64,000 nucleotides of DNA. It comes from Paenibacillus pinistramenti. GTDB lineage: Bacteria; Bacillota; Bacilli; Paenibacillales; Paenibacillaceae. The notes beneath the pieces were generated by a model, which was not told the DNA's origin, did not search any database, and saw only the letters and a list, made by a program, of their open reading frames with translations. The stretch is from positions 147,607 to 211,606 of the forward strand of contig NZ_VAWG01000006.1 of the NCBI RefSeq assembly GCF_005869875.1. The letters run 5' to 3'. Of the stretch, positions 54,461 through 63,914 are shown one piece after another. Made by a program: the position numbers and the translations under genes. Position 1 is the stretch's first letter. Every line of letters starts with the position of its first letter.

Positions 54461-55882
54461 TTAAGGTGAATTTGTCGAAGCACCAGAATCTGTCTGCTCC
54501 TTGCTTTCAGCCTCATCACTGGCTTCTGTACTCCCTTTGTCCCCTGCACTTTCAGCGGGTGTACTCACCTCGTCCGTGCTGGGCGCCTCAGACTGGCTGC
54601 TGCTCCCTGCTGAAGGCGTGGGCTCAGCCGCAGCCGGTGTATCCTTGGCGGTGATCTTCACCTGGACTGTGCCGTCTGTGCCCGAATCAAGCAATGTAAT
54701 ATATTGCGGAAGCTTGGGTTCCAGCTTAACATTATAGGTTCCTTCGCTGTATCCGCTCAAATCCGCACTGAAAGACAGATCATCTGACGACAGGGCGGCG
54801 ATCCGCTCCGTGCTGCCTTCTACCGTAACATCGAGAGTTCCGGAAGCGGGATTCACAAGTTTGGCCGTATAGCTGCTGCCGACATTCTCCAGCGTGACCG
54901 GTACGTCATTCAGCGTTTTTTTTTCAAAAGGTGTCGCCTTGATCGTTACTTCTATAGATGAAGGCTCTATTTTTTCAAATCCGTCCGGCGGTGTCAGACT
55001 TACGGTATATTTGCTCTCCTCATCCCCGGTGAAATTGCCTAAATCCACTGTAACCGGAAAAGAGCTTATGCCGTCCAGCTCACTCTGCGGACCATATACC
55101 ACGACCTGCTCGGTATCACTGCTTACGGAAGAAAGGGCGAATCCGGGAGGGAGACTCCCGGTTGTCCTGAGCGTTACGGGCACACTTTTGTACAGCTTAA
55201 TAACAGGCACATCGACATCAATGGAAGACGGCGATATTTCCGCATCCTCCATCGCGTTCCCCGCTTTGTCATAGGCGGTTAATTTAAGACTTTTTCCCGA
55301 AATATCACTATTAATCCCCGTTGCATTAAGCACGCCCTGAACCTTAGCTAAATCATCAATCTCGCTGGAAGGAAGAGTGACCGTCACTTTCCCGTCGTCC
55401 TTCAGCACTGGAGTTCCCAATTCATACCCCTCCGCCGGCTCGCCGGTCGTAATTACCGATGCCTGCACCTCTTTGGAGGCCTTGGCTTCAATGGTAATAT
55501 GAGCTGATGAAGGCGTAATCGATACACACTCCACCCCATTCGGAAGCTCGCATTTCAGCGGAATGGTCTTCGTGCCGGGGGTTACGTTGCTCAGATCCAG
55601 TTTAACCTTGTAATCATCCTCGGAAAACAGCGAAGTCAGCTTGGTCAGCTTCCCCTTCACCTCAAGCGTTACACGTTCCGGATCCAGGCCGTACATCACG
55701 TATTTACTTTCATCAAAATTGTAAACCTGGACCTTCACGTTATCAATGGTACGCGTGCTGATTGAATCATTAACACCGGCTATAGAATCCGAACTGTCCA
55801 AATGCACCATGAGCCACAGAATCAAACTGATGCACAGGGCAATGATCTTCGCAAAATTGTTATTATTAATCCATTTATTCAT
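54461..55882 (-). CDS. cdaR: CdaA regulatory protein CdaR (YbbR domains)
   Basis: A 473-residue membrane protein: one N-terminal membrane helix (KIIALCISLILWLMVHL), then four YbbR domains on the outside (e.g. VPVTLRTTGSLPPGFALSSV, VPVTLENVGSSYTAKLV), and a Ser/Glu-rich tail of ~60 residues. It binds and modulates CdaA. Start codon overlaps the cdaA stop (ATGA). Confidence 0.94.
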   Translation of the reverse strand: MNKWINNNNFAKIIALCISLILWLMVHLDSSDSIAGVNDSISTRTIDNVKVQVYNFDESKYVMYGLDPERVTLEVKGKLTKLTSLFSEDDYKVKLDLSNVTPGTKTIPLKCELPNGVECVSITPSSAHITIEAKASKEVQASVITTGEPAEGYELGTPVLKDDGKVTVTLPSSEIDDLAKVQGVLNATGINSDISGKSLKLTAYDKAGNAMEDAEISPSSIDVDVPVIKLYKSVPVTLRTTGSLPPGFALSSVSSDTEQVVVYGPQSELDGISSFPVTVDLGNFTGDEESKYTVSLTPPDGFEKIEPSSIEVTIKATPFEKKTLNDVPVTLENVGSSYTAKLVNPASGTLDVTVEGSTERIAALSSDDLSFSADLSGYSEGTYNVKLEPKLPQYITLLDSGTDGTVQVKITAKDTPAAAEPTPSAGSSSQSEAPSTDEVSTPAESAGDKGSTEASDEAESKEQTDSGASTNSP

Positions 55883-56712
55883 GCTTGCTTCCCCCCCATT
55901 CTCCTCCAGAAAGGGGTTTTCCGGGTGTTCTCGGAGGCCTTCGGGCTCAGCTCCGCGTACAGCTTCGATATCAGCGATTCCTCATTGATGTCGCGGACGA
56001 CTTGTCCGTCCAAAGCCAGAGAGATCTGGCCCGTTTCTTCCGAAACCACGATCGCCATCGCATCGCCTACCTCACTGATCCCGATCGCTGCACGGTGCCG
56101 GGTACCCAGCTCCTTGCTGATAAATGGATTCTCCGAAAGCGGCAGATAACAGGCAGCAGCCGTAATCCTTGTCCCTTGAATAATAATGGCTCCATCATGC
56201 AGCGGCGTATTCGGAATAAAAATGTTGATCAGCAGCTCGGACGAAATCAAAGACTGCGTGGGAATGCCCGATTCCACATATTCATTCAGTCCCGTCTCCC
56301 GTTCAAATACGATCAGAGCCCCGATCTTGCGACGGGATAAATAATTAACAGCCTTAATGATATGAGAGACCATCCGTGTGAACTCTTCTTCATCGGCTGA
56401 AGTCCGGCTAAACAATTTGCCCCGTCCCAGCTGTTCAAGACCGCGGCGAAGCTCAGGCTGGAAAATAATAAACACAGCCAGCACCCCAAAAGTAAACAGC
56501 TGGTTCATGAGCCACTTTAAGGTATACAAATTAAACCAGGTGCTGAGCGCCCAAATGATGACCAGCACAAAAATTCCCTTGAGCAGCTGAATGGCCCGCG
56601 TACCGCGCACCAGCAGGATCAAATAATAAATAATATAAGTAACAGCCAGCACATCCACCAGATCTTTAATGGATTCTGACCAGGTCAAGTTCTGGAAATA
56701 ATTCATCATCAT
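55879..56712 (-). CDS. cdaA: Diadenylate cyclase
   Basis: A 277-residue enzyme making c-di-AMP, with three N-terminal membrane helices (~residues 20-80) and a DisA_N catalytic domain with DGAIII and GTRHRAAIG. c-di-AMP controls osmolyte and potassium balance and wall stress. Three ATGs follow each other at 56712, 56709 and 56706; GGGGG lies just before them, so the start could be any of the three. First gene of cdaA-cdaR-glmM. Confidence 0.95.
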   Translation of the reverse strand: MMMNYFQNLTWSESIKDLVDVLAVTYIIYYLILLVRGTRAIQLLKGIFVLVIIWALSTWFNLYTLKWLMNQLFTFGVLAVFIIFQPELRRGLEQLGRGKLFSRTSADEEEFTRMVSHIIKAVNYLSRRKIGALIVFERETGLNEYVESGIPTQSLISSELLINIFIPNTPLHDGAIIIQGTRITAAACYLPLSENPFISKELGTRHRAAIGISEVGDAMAIVVSEETGQISLALDGQVVRDINEESLISKLYAELSPKASENTRKTPFWRRMGGKQA

Positions 56713-56892
56713 GCCCCCGGTATCCCTCTTCGGGTTATGTAAAACCAATGCTGCGCTCTCTATATTCTTTTCCCCTTAAACTCTAGGTTATAACGATAAG
56801 GTTCCAGTTGCAAGCTTGCGGGTAAAATATCCTGCTGAAACCGCTTTAAGCCTCGGTTTTCTGTTATCGCGAACTTTGGGGTTTCCTTTTCT

Positions 56893-56932
56893 TACAAAAA
56901 AAGGGCGCCCTATTCCTTCACAGGAGGCGCCG
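56893..56932 (-). terminator. Terminator after rsiW
   Basis: Minus strand GGCGCCTCCT...AGGAATAGGGCGCC hairpin and CTTTTTTTTG tail; it separates sigW-rsiW from cdaA. Confidence 0.85.
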
Positions 56933-56967
56933 GCTTGCAGCAGTTCTTCATATAGACAGCTAACGGG

Positions 56968-57585
56968 CTAACGGGAGGCCACTTCGGTAAATGTGTTGGT
57001 AATCCTGTACCAGATCCAGTCCAGTGCCTGATCAATCGTTTTGGCATCACCGGCAATCTTGGCGGTAGAGGCTTCATACAGCGAGCCATCAATTACGGTC
57101 AAATTGCCTTTGACCTCCCCATAGATCTCCGTATTGCCATTCTCGACGGTCAGATCGCCTGCTATGGCTGTCCCTTCAGGAACAATAACGGTATGCCCTT
57201 CAATTTGAACCTTGTCGAGATCGGCTCCTTTAACAACCAGCTGGTCATCCGATTTCCAAACCGATAATGTACTGAAGAGCATCACAAGCAGGAACACAGC
57301 AGCTGCGGTCATGGCCGGATGACGCTTCACCCAGGTAATCCAAACCTGCTGTCTGCGGCGTTTAGGCAGATTGCTCATAATCCGTTCCAGTACATCATCT
57401 GATGTTGAGGGCAGTGATTGCTTTACTGCAGCAAAGAGCAGCATCTCGGACTGCTCCAGCTCCTTAAACCGGGTCCTGCAGGACTCGCATCTATCCAAAT
57501 GACTCTTCAAATCAAGCGCCTGGTCCTCAGGCAGATCCTTATCCAAATATTCATGCATCAAAGAGGCAGCCTGTTTGCAATCCAT
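56968..57585 (-). CDS. rsiW: Anti-sigma-W factor with zinc-finger domain
   Basis: A 205-residue single-pass membrane protein: cytosolic zinc-binding anti-sigma domain with HLDRCESCRTRF (H-x3-C-x2-C), a membrane helix AMTAAAVFLLVMLFSTLSVW (~residues 90-110), and an extracytoplasmic beta-rich tail (IVPEGTAIAGDLTVENGNTEIYGEVKGNLTVIDG). It holds SigW at the membrane until cleaved under envelope stress. ATG 57585 has AAAGGA 9 nt upstream. Confidence 0.92.
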   Translation of the reverse strand: MDCKQAASLMHEYLDKDLPEDQALDLKSHLDRCESCRTRFKELEQSEMLLFAAVKQSLPSTSDDVLERIMSNLPKRRRQQVWITWVKRHPAMTAAAVFLLVMLFSTLSVWKSDDQLVVKGADLDKVQIEGHTVIVPEGTAIAGDLTVENGNTEIYGEVKGNLTVIDGSLYEASTAKIAGDAKTIDQALDWIWYRITNTFTEVASR

Positions 57586-57704
57586 TTGAGCCATTCCTTT
57601 CCCAGCCATACTTGTCGCTTAACTAAAAGCCTAAATAAGGCAGCTATACTCGTACTTCATTGTTGTTATACGATCGAGCGCTGCGTGAGTTTCAAATATT
57701 TTTG

Positions 57705-58277
57705 CTAAAATAATTTATGCTCCAGCCGCTTCCGCAGGAACTCCCGCCCCCGGTGAACTCGCGTCTTTACCGTCGTTACGGGCATGTTTAATATATCTCC
57801 TATTTCCTGCAGCGAGAGCTCCTGCAAATAACGGAGAATCATAATCGTTTTGTATTTAGCCGGCAGGCCGTCGATGGCCTGGTGAATGATCTGCTGCGTT
57901 TCGCTCAGCAAAAATTCACTTTCCGGAGTCCGGTTGTCCCCGGGGATCAGCGAATATCCGTCCGTTCCGTCCTGATCATTCAGTTCCGCATCCAGTGAGA
58001 AGCTGGGCTTCCGTTTGCGCAGCTTGTCGATGCACAGATTAGTCGCAATCCGGTACATCCAGGTCGAGAACTTCTGATTCTCATCATATTTATCCCAGTT
58101 CTTATAAACGCGCAGGAAAGTCTCCTGCACAATGTCCTCCGATTCATGCCGGTTGTTCAGCATTCGGTAGGCCAAATGAAACACCTTGTCTTTATATAAA
58201 TCCACAAGCTCGGCAAAAGCCCGCTGGTTCCCTTTTCGGGCAAGCTTGACCAAGCCTGCATCTGCATGTTCTGACAT
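57705..58277 (-). CDS. sigW: ECF RNA polymerase sigma factor SigW
   Basis: A 190-residue ECF sigma factor. Region 2: AYRMLNNRHESEDIVQETFLRVYKNWDKYD; FSTWMYRIATNLCIDKLRKRKP is the sigma-W signature; region 4: LPAKYKTIMILRYLQELSLQEIGDILNMPVTTVKTRVHRGREFLRKRL. It turns on envelope-stress genes against antibiotics and alkaline shock. GGGGGA lies before the ATG. 119 bp separate it from rsiW. Confidence 0.95.
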   Translation of the reverse strand: MSEHADAGLVKLARKGNQRAFAELVDLYKDKVFHLAYRMLNNRHESEDIVQETFLRVYKNWDKYDENQKFSTWMYRIATNLCIDKLRKRKPSFSLDAELNDQDGTDGYSLIPGDNRTPESEFLLSETQQIIHQAIDGLPAKYKTIMILRYLQELSLQEIGDILNMPVTTVKTRVHRGREFLRKRLEHKLF

Positions 58278-58485
58278 CCGTTATCCCCCAGATTTCGGCT
58301 GCTTCGCATTTTTCTTTACCTTATTTGCCTTAACCTTTAAGCAGTCAAACAGCCTTCTATAGGCCCGTATACGGCCCGGTGACCACTCGCACAGTTCAAT
58401 AGAATCGTAATGGATGCCCTTTTAAAAAGCAAGCCGTAATACTAACCGTAATACTACTAAAGCCCGCATGAGCCGATCACCTTGC

Positions 58486-58520
58486 AAAAAAAAGAAAACG
58501 GGTGTACCCATGTACACCCG
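58486..58520 (-). terminator. Terminator after ppc
   Basis: Minus strand CGGGTGTA/TACACCCG stem with GTTTTCTTTTTTTT tail, 24 bp past the ppc stop. Confidence 0.9.
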
Positions 58521-58543
58521 CTATGGTTAACCGCTGCAGCGTA

Positions 58544-61339
58544 TCAGCCTGTATTCCGCATCCCAGCAGCAATTCCGTTAATAGTCAGCAGCACTTCCCG
58601 GAGCAGTTCTGCATCGTCTCCGTCCTGCTCTCGGATTTCCCGCAGTTCTCTGAGCAATTGAACCTGCAGATAGCTCAGCGGATCCACATAAGGATTACGC
58701 TGTCTTACAGATTCCTGCAAAGTCGGCTGATTATCCAGCAAATCCTGTTCGCCTGTAATGGACAGAATGAGATTTTTCGTCAGGATAAACTCGGCTTCGA
58801 CTTGCTTAAAGATCCGGGTTCTGATTTCTTCGTCCCCGCAAAGTTTGGAATATTCTCTGGCGATGTTCAAATCCGCTTTAACAACAGCAAATCTAAGCGT
58901 ATCGATTAAGGAGCGGAAGAACGGGAAGTTCTCATACATGTCCTGCATGACCTTCATATTCTCCGGCTTACCTTGATAGAACTCCTGCAGACCTGTACCT
59001 GCAGCATACCAGGCCGGCAGCAAATAACGGCTTTGCGTCCAGGCGAATACCCAAGGAATCGCACGAAGATCCTCAAAGCGATCGCTGTTCTTGCGCTTGG
59101 ATGGACGTGAGCCGATGTTCAGCTCTCCTACCTCGCCGAGCGGTGTAGACTCTTTAAAGAACTTCAGGAAATCCGGCTCCCGGAAAATAAAATCCTGATA
59201 TTTCTTAAGCGCCGTTTCCGACATCTGCTTCACAATCTCTTCCCACTGGCTCTCATAAAGTCCGTCCTGCTTCGGCAGCCGGGCATTAATCGACGAAATC
59301 ACTAGAGCGGAGGTCGCCTGCTCCAGACTGCGGTAAGCAATCCCCTGCAAGGAATAGCGCTCGGAAAGCACCTCTCCCTGCTCCGTAATTTTAATGCCTC
59401 CGCCGATTGTCTCAGCAGGCTGCACCATAATACTCCGGTTAAGCGGCATTCCTCCGCGTCCAAGCGCGCCGCCGCGGCCGTGGAAGAATTTCAGCTTCAC
59501 GCCGAACTCTTTAGCTGTCTTAGTAATTTCCTTGAGCGCTACGCGAAGTTCCCAGTTCGCCGTAATCACGCCGCCGTCCTTATTACTGTCCGAATAGCCG
59601 AGCATGATCTCCTGCAGATCGTTCATTGCGGCTACAGATTGTCTGTAAGCCGGAATGCTGAGCAGTTCGCGCATAATATTCGGAGCGTCGTGCAGGTCGT
59701 CAATCGTTTCGAACAGAGGAACGGCCTGCAGCGTGCATACGACAGAACCGTCGGCTTCCTTCTGGAACAAGCCCACTTCCTTCGCAAACACCATCACTTC
59801 CAGAATATCGCTGGTTGCTTCAGCCATACTGATCAGGTAGCTGGTAATACAGTTCTTGCCGAATTCCTTCTGAGCAATATATACCGTTCTGTACACCTCA
59901 AGGCATTCTGTCGTGCTCTCGCTGTATTCCTGATAAGGAGACGTAAGCGGGCGCGGGTCGTTCAGCAGCTTCGCCAGCAGCTTCACCTTCTCTGGTTCAG
60001 ACAAGTCTGCATAGTTTGGCGTAATGTTCAGGCTGGCCAAAATTTCCGACATCGCATTCTCATGTTCCTTGCTATGCTGACGGATATCCAGCTTCGCTGT
60101 ATGGAAGCCAAACAGTTCAACCTGACGAATCAGCTTCTTGATATACGTATCGGCTACGTAGTCTGCATAATGATGCCGCAGGCTGCGGTCAATGATCTGC
60201 AAATCCTCAATCAGCTCTTCAGGCACCGCATAACGGTCCGGCTGGCCTTTGTGCGCTTCGTCGAGCACATTGTACAGCTTCTCCATCATGTAGGTCAGTT
60301 TGATACGGTATGGTTCTTTTTCATTCGTCCAGGCCTGCGTCTTCTTCAGCTCGACCGTTCCCCCGTCCTTCAGGATCGAGGATTTCAGCTCATCGCTCAC
60401 ATTGACAATGGATGTGCTGAAGCTCAGATGTTTGAACAAATCACTGAGCAGCCGCTGGTATTCACGTACAGCCAGTTTGCGCTGCATTTTCAGCGTTTCC
60501 CAGGTTACATCCGCCGTCACCGAAGGGTTGCCGTCACGGTCCCCTCCGATCCAGGAGCCGAATTTCAAATAGGTCGGCAGGTGCCAGTTATGCTCCGGAT
60601 AATATTTGGTCAAGCAGCGCTCAAGCTCCTGATAAACATCCGGCAGCACATGGAATAAGGTTTCGTGAAAATAGTACATTCCGTTCCGCACTTCATCCAG
60701 CACGGTCGGCTTACGGTCGCGCAGCTCATCCGTCTGCCACAGTGTGATAACCTCATTAAGCAGCTTCTCTCGCAGCTGTTCCCGTTCACGGAAGGTCAAC
60801 GTTGGATTATCAAGCTGCATTACATCTTCGGCAATCCGCTTGTGAATATCCAGAATGGCACGGCGCATAGCCTCTGTAGGGTGCGCAGTCATTACCAATT
60901 CAAGCGACATCCCCTGCAGAATCTCCTGTACTTCATCGTAAGAGAATCCGCGTTCCTTCAGCTCCATCACCGACGCTTCAATCGATCCAGGCTGGATCGT
61001 CTCGCCAGCGGCGAGTTCATAGTCTCTTTTGCGGCGGATCCGATGATTTTGTTCAGCAATATTCACAAGCTGGAAATAGATCGCAAACGCGCGGATCACC
61101 TGATGCCGGATGTCTGGAGCAAGCCCGTTAATCATGTCTTTAAATTCTTCATGGGTCTCCGGCAAAAAAGAAGCCCGCAGCGATTTACTCGCCTCACGTA
61201 TCTTTTCGACAATATCTAAGAGTTCATTTCCACCTTGGTGGACAAGGACTTCTCCCAGAATATTGCCCAAAAAGCGAATATCCCGCCGCAGCAGGTTGCT
61301 GGAATTATTTTTTCCTGCAGTAACCGTAAGCTCAGTCAT
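58544..61339 (-). CDS. ppc: Phosphoenolpyruvate carboxylase
   Basis: A 931-residue enzyme adding bicarbonate to PEP to give oxaloacetate for the citric acid cycle. Catalytic His in LELVMTAHPTEAMRRAI (~residue 155), arginine-rich GWIGGDRDGNPSVTADVTWE, ADGSVVCTLQAVPLFETIDDL, FHGRGGALGRGGMPLNRSI, and C-terminal RNPYVDPLSYLQVQLLREL ending in GIAAGMRNTG as in all family members. AGGAGG 9 nt before the ATG. Confidence 0.97.
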   Translation of the reverse strand: MTELTVTAGKNNSSNLLRRDIRFLGNILGEVLVHQGGNELLDIVEKIREASKSLRASFLPETHEEFKDMINGLAPDIRHQVIRAFAIYFQLVNIAEQNHRIRRKRDYELAAGETIQPGSIEASVMELKERGFSYDEVQEILQGMSLELVMTAHPTEAMRRAILDIHKRIAEDVMQLDNPTLTFREREQLREKLLNEVITLWQTDELRDRKPTVLDEVRNGMYYFHETLFHVLPDVYQELERCLTKYYPEHNWHLPTYLKFGSWIGGDRDGNPSVTADVTWETLKMQRKLAVREYQRLLSDLFKHLSFSTSIVNVSDELKSSILKDGGTVELKKTQAWTNEKEPYRIKLTYMMEKLYNVLDEAHKGQPDRYAVPEELIEDLQIIDRSLRHHYADYVADTYIKKLIRQVELFGFHTAKLDIRQHSKEHENAMSEILASLNITPNYADLSEPEKVKLLAKLLNDPRPLTSPYQEYSESTTECLEVYRTVYIAQKEFGKNCITSYLISMAEATSDILEVMVFAKEVGLFQKEADGSVVCTLQAVPLFETIDDLHDAPNIMRELLSIPAYRQSVAAMNDLQEIMLGYSDSNKDGGVITANWELRVALKEITKTAKEFGVKLKFFHGRGGALGRGGMPLNRSIMVQPAETIGGGIKITEQGEVLSERYSLQGIAYRSLEQATSALVISSINARLPKQDGLYESQWEEIVKQMSETALKKYQDFIFREPDFLKFFKESTPLGEVGELNIGSRPSKRKNSDRFEDLRAIPWVFAWTQSRYLLPAWYAAGTGLQEFYQGKPENMKVMQDMYENFPFFRSLIDTLRFAVVKADLNIAREYSKLCGDEEIRTRIFKQVEAEFILTKNLILSITGEQDLLDNQPTLQESVRQRNPYVDPLSYLQVQLLRELREIREQDGDDAELLREVLLTINGIAAGMRNTG

Positions 61340-61578
61340 TCTTTTATACCTCCTGTTTCCCCGTATCCAGTAGAATTTTCTACAAACATGTCATGCATTG
61401 TTAACATCATACAATATCGAGTATTAAAAATCTTCATTTTTTTGTAACACTCTCAATTTCATGCGATAAAACGTCAAAGCGATAAAAACAATAGATATAA
61501 AGATAACTGCAGTTCCGAAAAACGCAGTTATTTTTAACAAAAAGCACCATCGTCTACGATGATGCTGATCACTATGTA

Positions 61579-61652
61579 TGGAGCGGGTGATGGGAATCGA
61601 ACCCACGCTACCAGCTTGGAAGGCTGGAGTTCTACCATTGAACTACACCCGC
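61579..61652 (-). tRNA. tRNA-Gly (anticodon TCC)
   Basis: Cloverleaf with GTTCGATT T-arm; loop CTTCCAA gives anticodon TCC. CCA is encoded. Last tRNA of the cluster. Confidence 0.95.
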
Positions 61653-61659
61653 ATTATAA

Positions 61660-61736
61660 TGGTCGGGATGACACGATTTGAACATGCGACCCCCTGGTCC
61701 CAAACCAGGTGCTCTACCAAGCTGAGCTACATCCCG
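61660..61736 (-). tRNA. tRNA-Pro (anticodon TGG)
   Basis: Cloverleaf starting CGGGATGTAGCTCAG; loop TTTGGGA, anticodon TGG. CCA is encoded. Confidence 0.95.
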
Positions 61737-61755
61737 ACAAACTATGAGTCATAAA

Positions 61756-61832
61756 TGGCGCGCCCTAAGAGATTCGAACTCCTGACCTTTTGATTCGTAG
61801 TCAAACGCTTTATCCAGCTGAGCTAAGGGCGC
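61756..61832 (-). tRNA. tRNA-Arg (anticodon ACG)
   Basis: Cloverleaf starting GCGCCCTTAGCTCAG; loop CTACGAA, anticodon ACG. CCA is encoded. Confidence 0.95.
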
Positions 61833-61839
61833 ACAATTA

Positions 61840-61914
61840 TGGAGCGGACGACGGGAATCGAACCCGCGACCCTCGCCTTGGCAAGGCGATGCTCTACCGC
61901 TGAGCCACGTCCGC
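61840..61914 (-). tRNA. tRNA-Gly (anticodon GCC)
   Basis: Cloverleaf starting GCGGACGTGGCTCAG; loop TTGCCAA, anticodon GCC. CCA is encoded. Confidence 0.95.
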
Positions 61915-61919
61915 ATAAG

Positions 61920-62003
61920 TGGTGCGCGTGGAGGGACTTGAACCCCCACGTCAAAGACGCTAGATCCTAAGTCTAGTGCGTCTGCCAATTCCGCCACACG
62001 CGC
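61920..62003 (-). tRNA. tRNA-Leu (anticodon TAG)
   Basis: 84-nt class II tRNA starting GCGCGTGTGGCGGAA, with a long variable arm; anticodon TAG. CCA is encoded. First tRNA of the downstream transcript. Confidence 0.95.
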
Positions 62004-62070
62004 ATATCTTTCAAGGCTAACTTCAAATTCGTTAATTTTGCTTTAACTTATCTCGTTAGCGACAAGAATG

Positions 62071-62100
62071 ATCTTACCATACCAAGTTAATTAGAGTCAA
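62071..62100 (-). promoter_or_regulatory. Promoter of Leu-Gly-Arg-Pro-Gly tRNA transcript
   Basis: Minus strand -35 TTGACT, 18 nt, -10 TAAGAT, about 60 nt before tRNA-Leu. Confidence 0.65.
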
Positions 62101-62956
62101 GCATTTTGGAGGAAAAATATAAAAGAATTTTTCTTACTGGTTTTTCTCCCCCCTTCAAAGCCCTGTTTATGTCTGCAGATGGGCTATATTTTCACCTCAG
62201 TCTTTTCCAATCTCCTCGTTTCGAACCCTCTTTATGGAAAATAATGCTTACACCCCTCTCCCTTAATGCCAATCTATACCTGTAATAAGCGGCTCCTCCT
62301 CTAGCTGCGCGGTGTATCCGTGTCCTGCAGAAGAACTGGCATGCTTAAACGGCAGGCTGTGCCTTTCTGTTTACCAGGGACTAAGCTTCAGCCAGCTTAA
62401 GCCTGTGAAGTGATTCAAGGCAGCCTGCTGCTTTACATTCGCACCCCATTTCCTGTATCTTATCTTGTCCTCTTCATGCATCGAACCATGACTGTTTGAG
62501 CGTGCAGTGAGTCCATTAACGCCCGCGTAGTGTTCTTCTGTTAGAGACAAAGGAATAATTCTATTCAAGCGGCGAAAAAAGGCCTCTGTTTCAAACGGCA
62601 GGAGAAGCTGAGATATATCGGTTTTTTTGAAAAAGCCTCAGCCGCCGAGCCGATTCGGTGTTTCCACATTTTTCAATTCGTTCGAAGGTTTCAGTGCATG
62701 TTACGCCAACTTCATCTAAGTGCTTGCAGCAATTCAGCATACACAACCCCCATTGTGCAGTTTACATGTCCAGTTCATGCCTAAAACCTCTCCAGGCTGC
62801 ACAGAAAAGGTTTTACCCTCTATCCCACTCTTCCTCCCTATTATTGAAATAGGCCCCTTATAAGCAAAAACACGGCCTTCTCACTGGGATTCAGCCATGC
62901 GCCCTGCTTTTAAGCCTCTTACCTGTGCAGAATTTGCTACAAGGCTTAAGCTGAAT

Positions 62957-62995
62957 AAAAAAAAAGCCCGCTCTTCTCTGGGAGAAAAACAGGCC
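62957..62995 (-). terminator. Terminator after tRNA-Lys
   Basis: Minus strand GCCTGTTTTTCTC ... GAGAAGAGCGGGC imperfect stem then TTTTTTTTT, ~63 nt past tRNA-Lys. It ends the rRNA-tRNA transcript. Confidence 0.8.
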
Positions 62996-63057
62996 ATAAA
63001 ATAAAAAAACACATTCGCTGCTTCCGCAAGAACATGTCCCATTAAAATATATAAAAG

Positions 63058-63130
63058 TGAGCCATGAAGGACTCGAACCTTCGACACCCTGATTAAAAGT
63101 CAGGTGCTCTACCAACTGAGCTAATGGCTC
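63058..63130 (-). tRNA. tRNA-Lys (anticodon TTT)
   Basis: Cloverleaf starting GAGCCATTAGCTCAG; loop CTTTTAA, anticodon TTT. After the discriminator A the sequence reads CTTTT, so the CCA end is not encoded, unlike the other ten. Confidence 0.94.
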
Positions 63131-63139
63131 ACATAAAAA

Positions 63140-63214
63140 TGGCTGGGGATATAGGATTCGAACCTATGCATGACGGAGTCAAAGTCCGTTGCCTTACCGC
63201 TTGGCTAATCCCCA
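63140..63214 (-). tRNA. tRNA-Gln (anticodon TTG)
   Basis: Cloverleaf starting TGGGGATTAGCCAAG; loop CTTTGAC, anticodon TTG. CCA is encoded. Confidence 0.95.
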
Positions 63215-63248
63215 ACAATGAAATATGTAAGTTGTCCATTTTAATAAA

Positions 63249-63324
63249 TGGTGGAGGCTGAGGGGATCGAACCCCCGACCCTCTGCTTGTAAGGCAGATG
63301 CTCTCCCAGCTGAGCTAAGCCTCC
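63249..63324 (-). tRNA. tRNA-Val (anticodon TAC)
   Basis: Cloverleaf starting GGAGGCTTAGCTCAG; loop CTTACAA, anticodon TAC. CCA is encoded. Confidence 0.95.
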
Positions 63325-63331
63325 GAAAATA

Positions 63332-63406
63332 TGGTGACCCGTAGGGGATTCGAACCCCTGTTACCTCCGTGAAAGGGAGGTGTCTTAACCCCTTGACCAA
63401 CGGGCC
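63332..63406 (-). tRNA. tRNA-Glu (anticodon TTC)
   Basis: Cloverleaf starting GGCCCGTTGGTCAAG; loop CTTTCAC, anticodon TTC. CCA is encoded. Confidence 0.95.
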
Positions 63407-63419
63407 TTATTAAATTGAA

Positions 63420-63495
63420 TGGAGCTCTCAACCGGGATCGAACCGGTGACCTCATCCTTACCATGGATGCACTCTACCTACTGAGCTATGAGAGC
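63420..63495 (-). tRNA. tRNA-Thr (anticodon GGT)
   Basis: Cloverleaf starting GCTCTCATAGCTCAG; loop ATGGTAA, anticodon GGT. CCA is encoded. Confidence 0.94.
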
Positions 63496-63498
63496 ATA

Positions 63499-63574
63499 TG
63501 GCTCCCCGAACAGGACTCGAACCTGTGACAACTCGATTAACAGTCGAGTGCTCTACCAACTGAGCTATCAGGGA
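63499..63574 (-). tRNA. tRNA-Asn (anticodon GTT)
   Basis: Cloverleaf starting TCCCTGATAGCTCAG; loop CTGTTAA, anticodon GTT. CCA is encoded. 16 nt after 5S rRNA. Confidence 0.95.
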
Positions 63575-63590
63575 ATATATAAAATGTTTC

Positions 63591-63707
63591 GCTTGGCGGC
63601 GTCCTACTCTCCCAGGACCCTGCGGTCCAAGTACCATCGGCGCTGGAGGGCTTAACGGTCGTGTTCGGGATGGGTACGTGTGGAACCCCTCCGCCATCGC
63701 CACCAAA
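63591..63707 (-). rRNA. rrf: 5S ribosomal RNA
   Basis: 117 nt on the minus strand, starting GTTTGGTGGCGATGGCGGAG, with CCATCCCGAACACG in the middle and ending GGACGCCGCCAAGC. Standard 5S sequence. Confidence 0.95.
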
Positions 63708-63914
63708 CATGATTTTTGCGCTGCTTCACTTCTGCGTTACCGCTTCAGCAAAATATCAGACCTTATAAAAGGCATGCAGCTTAAAAATCGGTTCAGATGT
63801 TTGATCACCTGAAAACTGGATACGAAACAATATTTTCGAATTAGATGTTCTCGGGGTCCCCGCAAAGTATTCGGAATCCGCTGCGAAGCTTCTTCTTCAC
63901 TTTGTGGGGTCCAT

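Larger units (their letters stand above)
62004..63057. other. 1.05-kb gap inside tRNA cluster
   Basis: Holds the promoter at 62071-62100 and the terminator at 62957-62995. Between about 62110 and 62950 I see no supported gene. Short open frames there (for example minus strand 62371-62568) lack ribosome binding sites and known motifs. It may be the scar of a lost insertion. Confidence 0.6.

Noticed and set aside
58300..58400. Possible sigma-W autopromoter upstream of sigW (TGAAC ... CGTATA)
   Set aside because: The spacer is about 20 nt instead of 16-17 and the -35 lacks an A, so it does not meet the sigma-W consensus.
62371..62568. 65-codon minus-strand frame in the tRNA gap
   Set aside because: No ribosome binding site, no recognisable motif and no terminator; probably chance.
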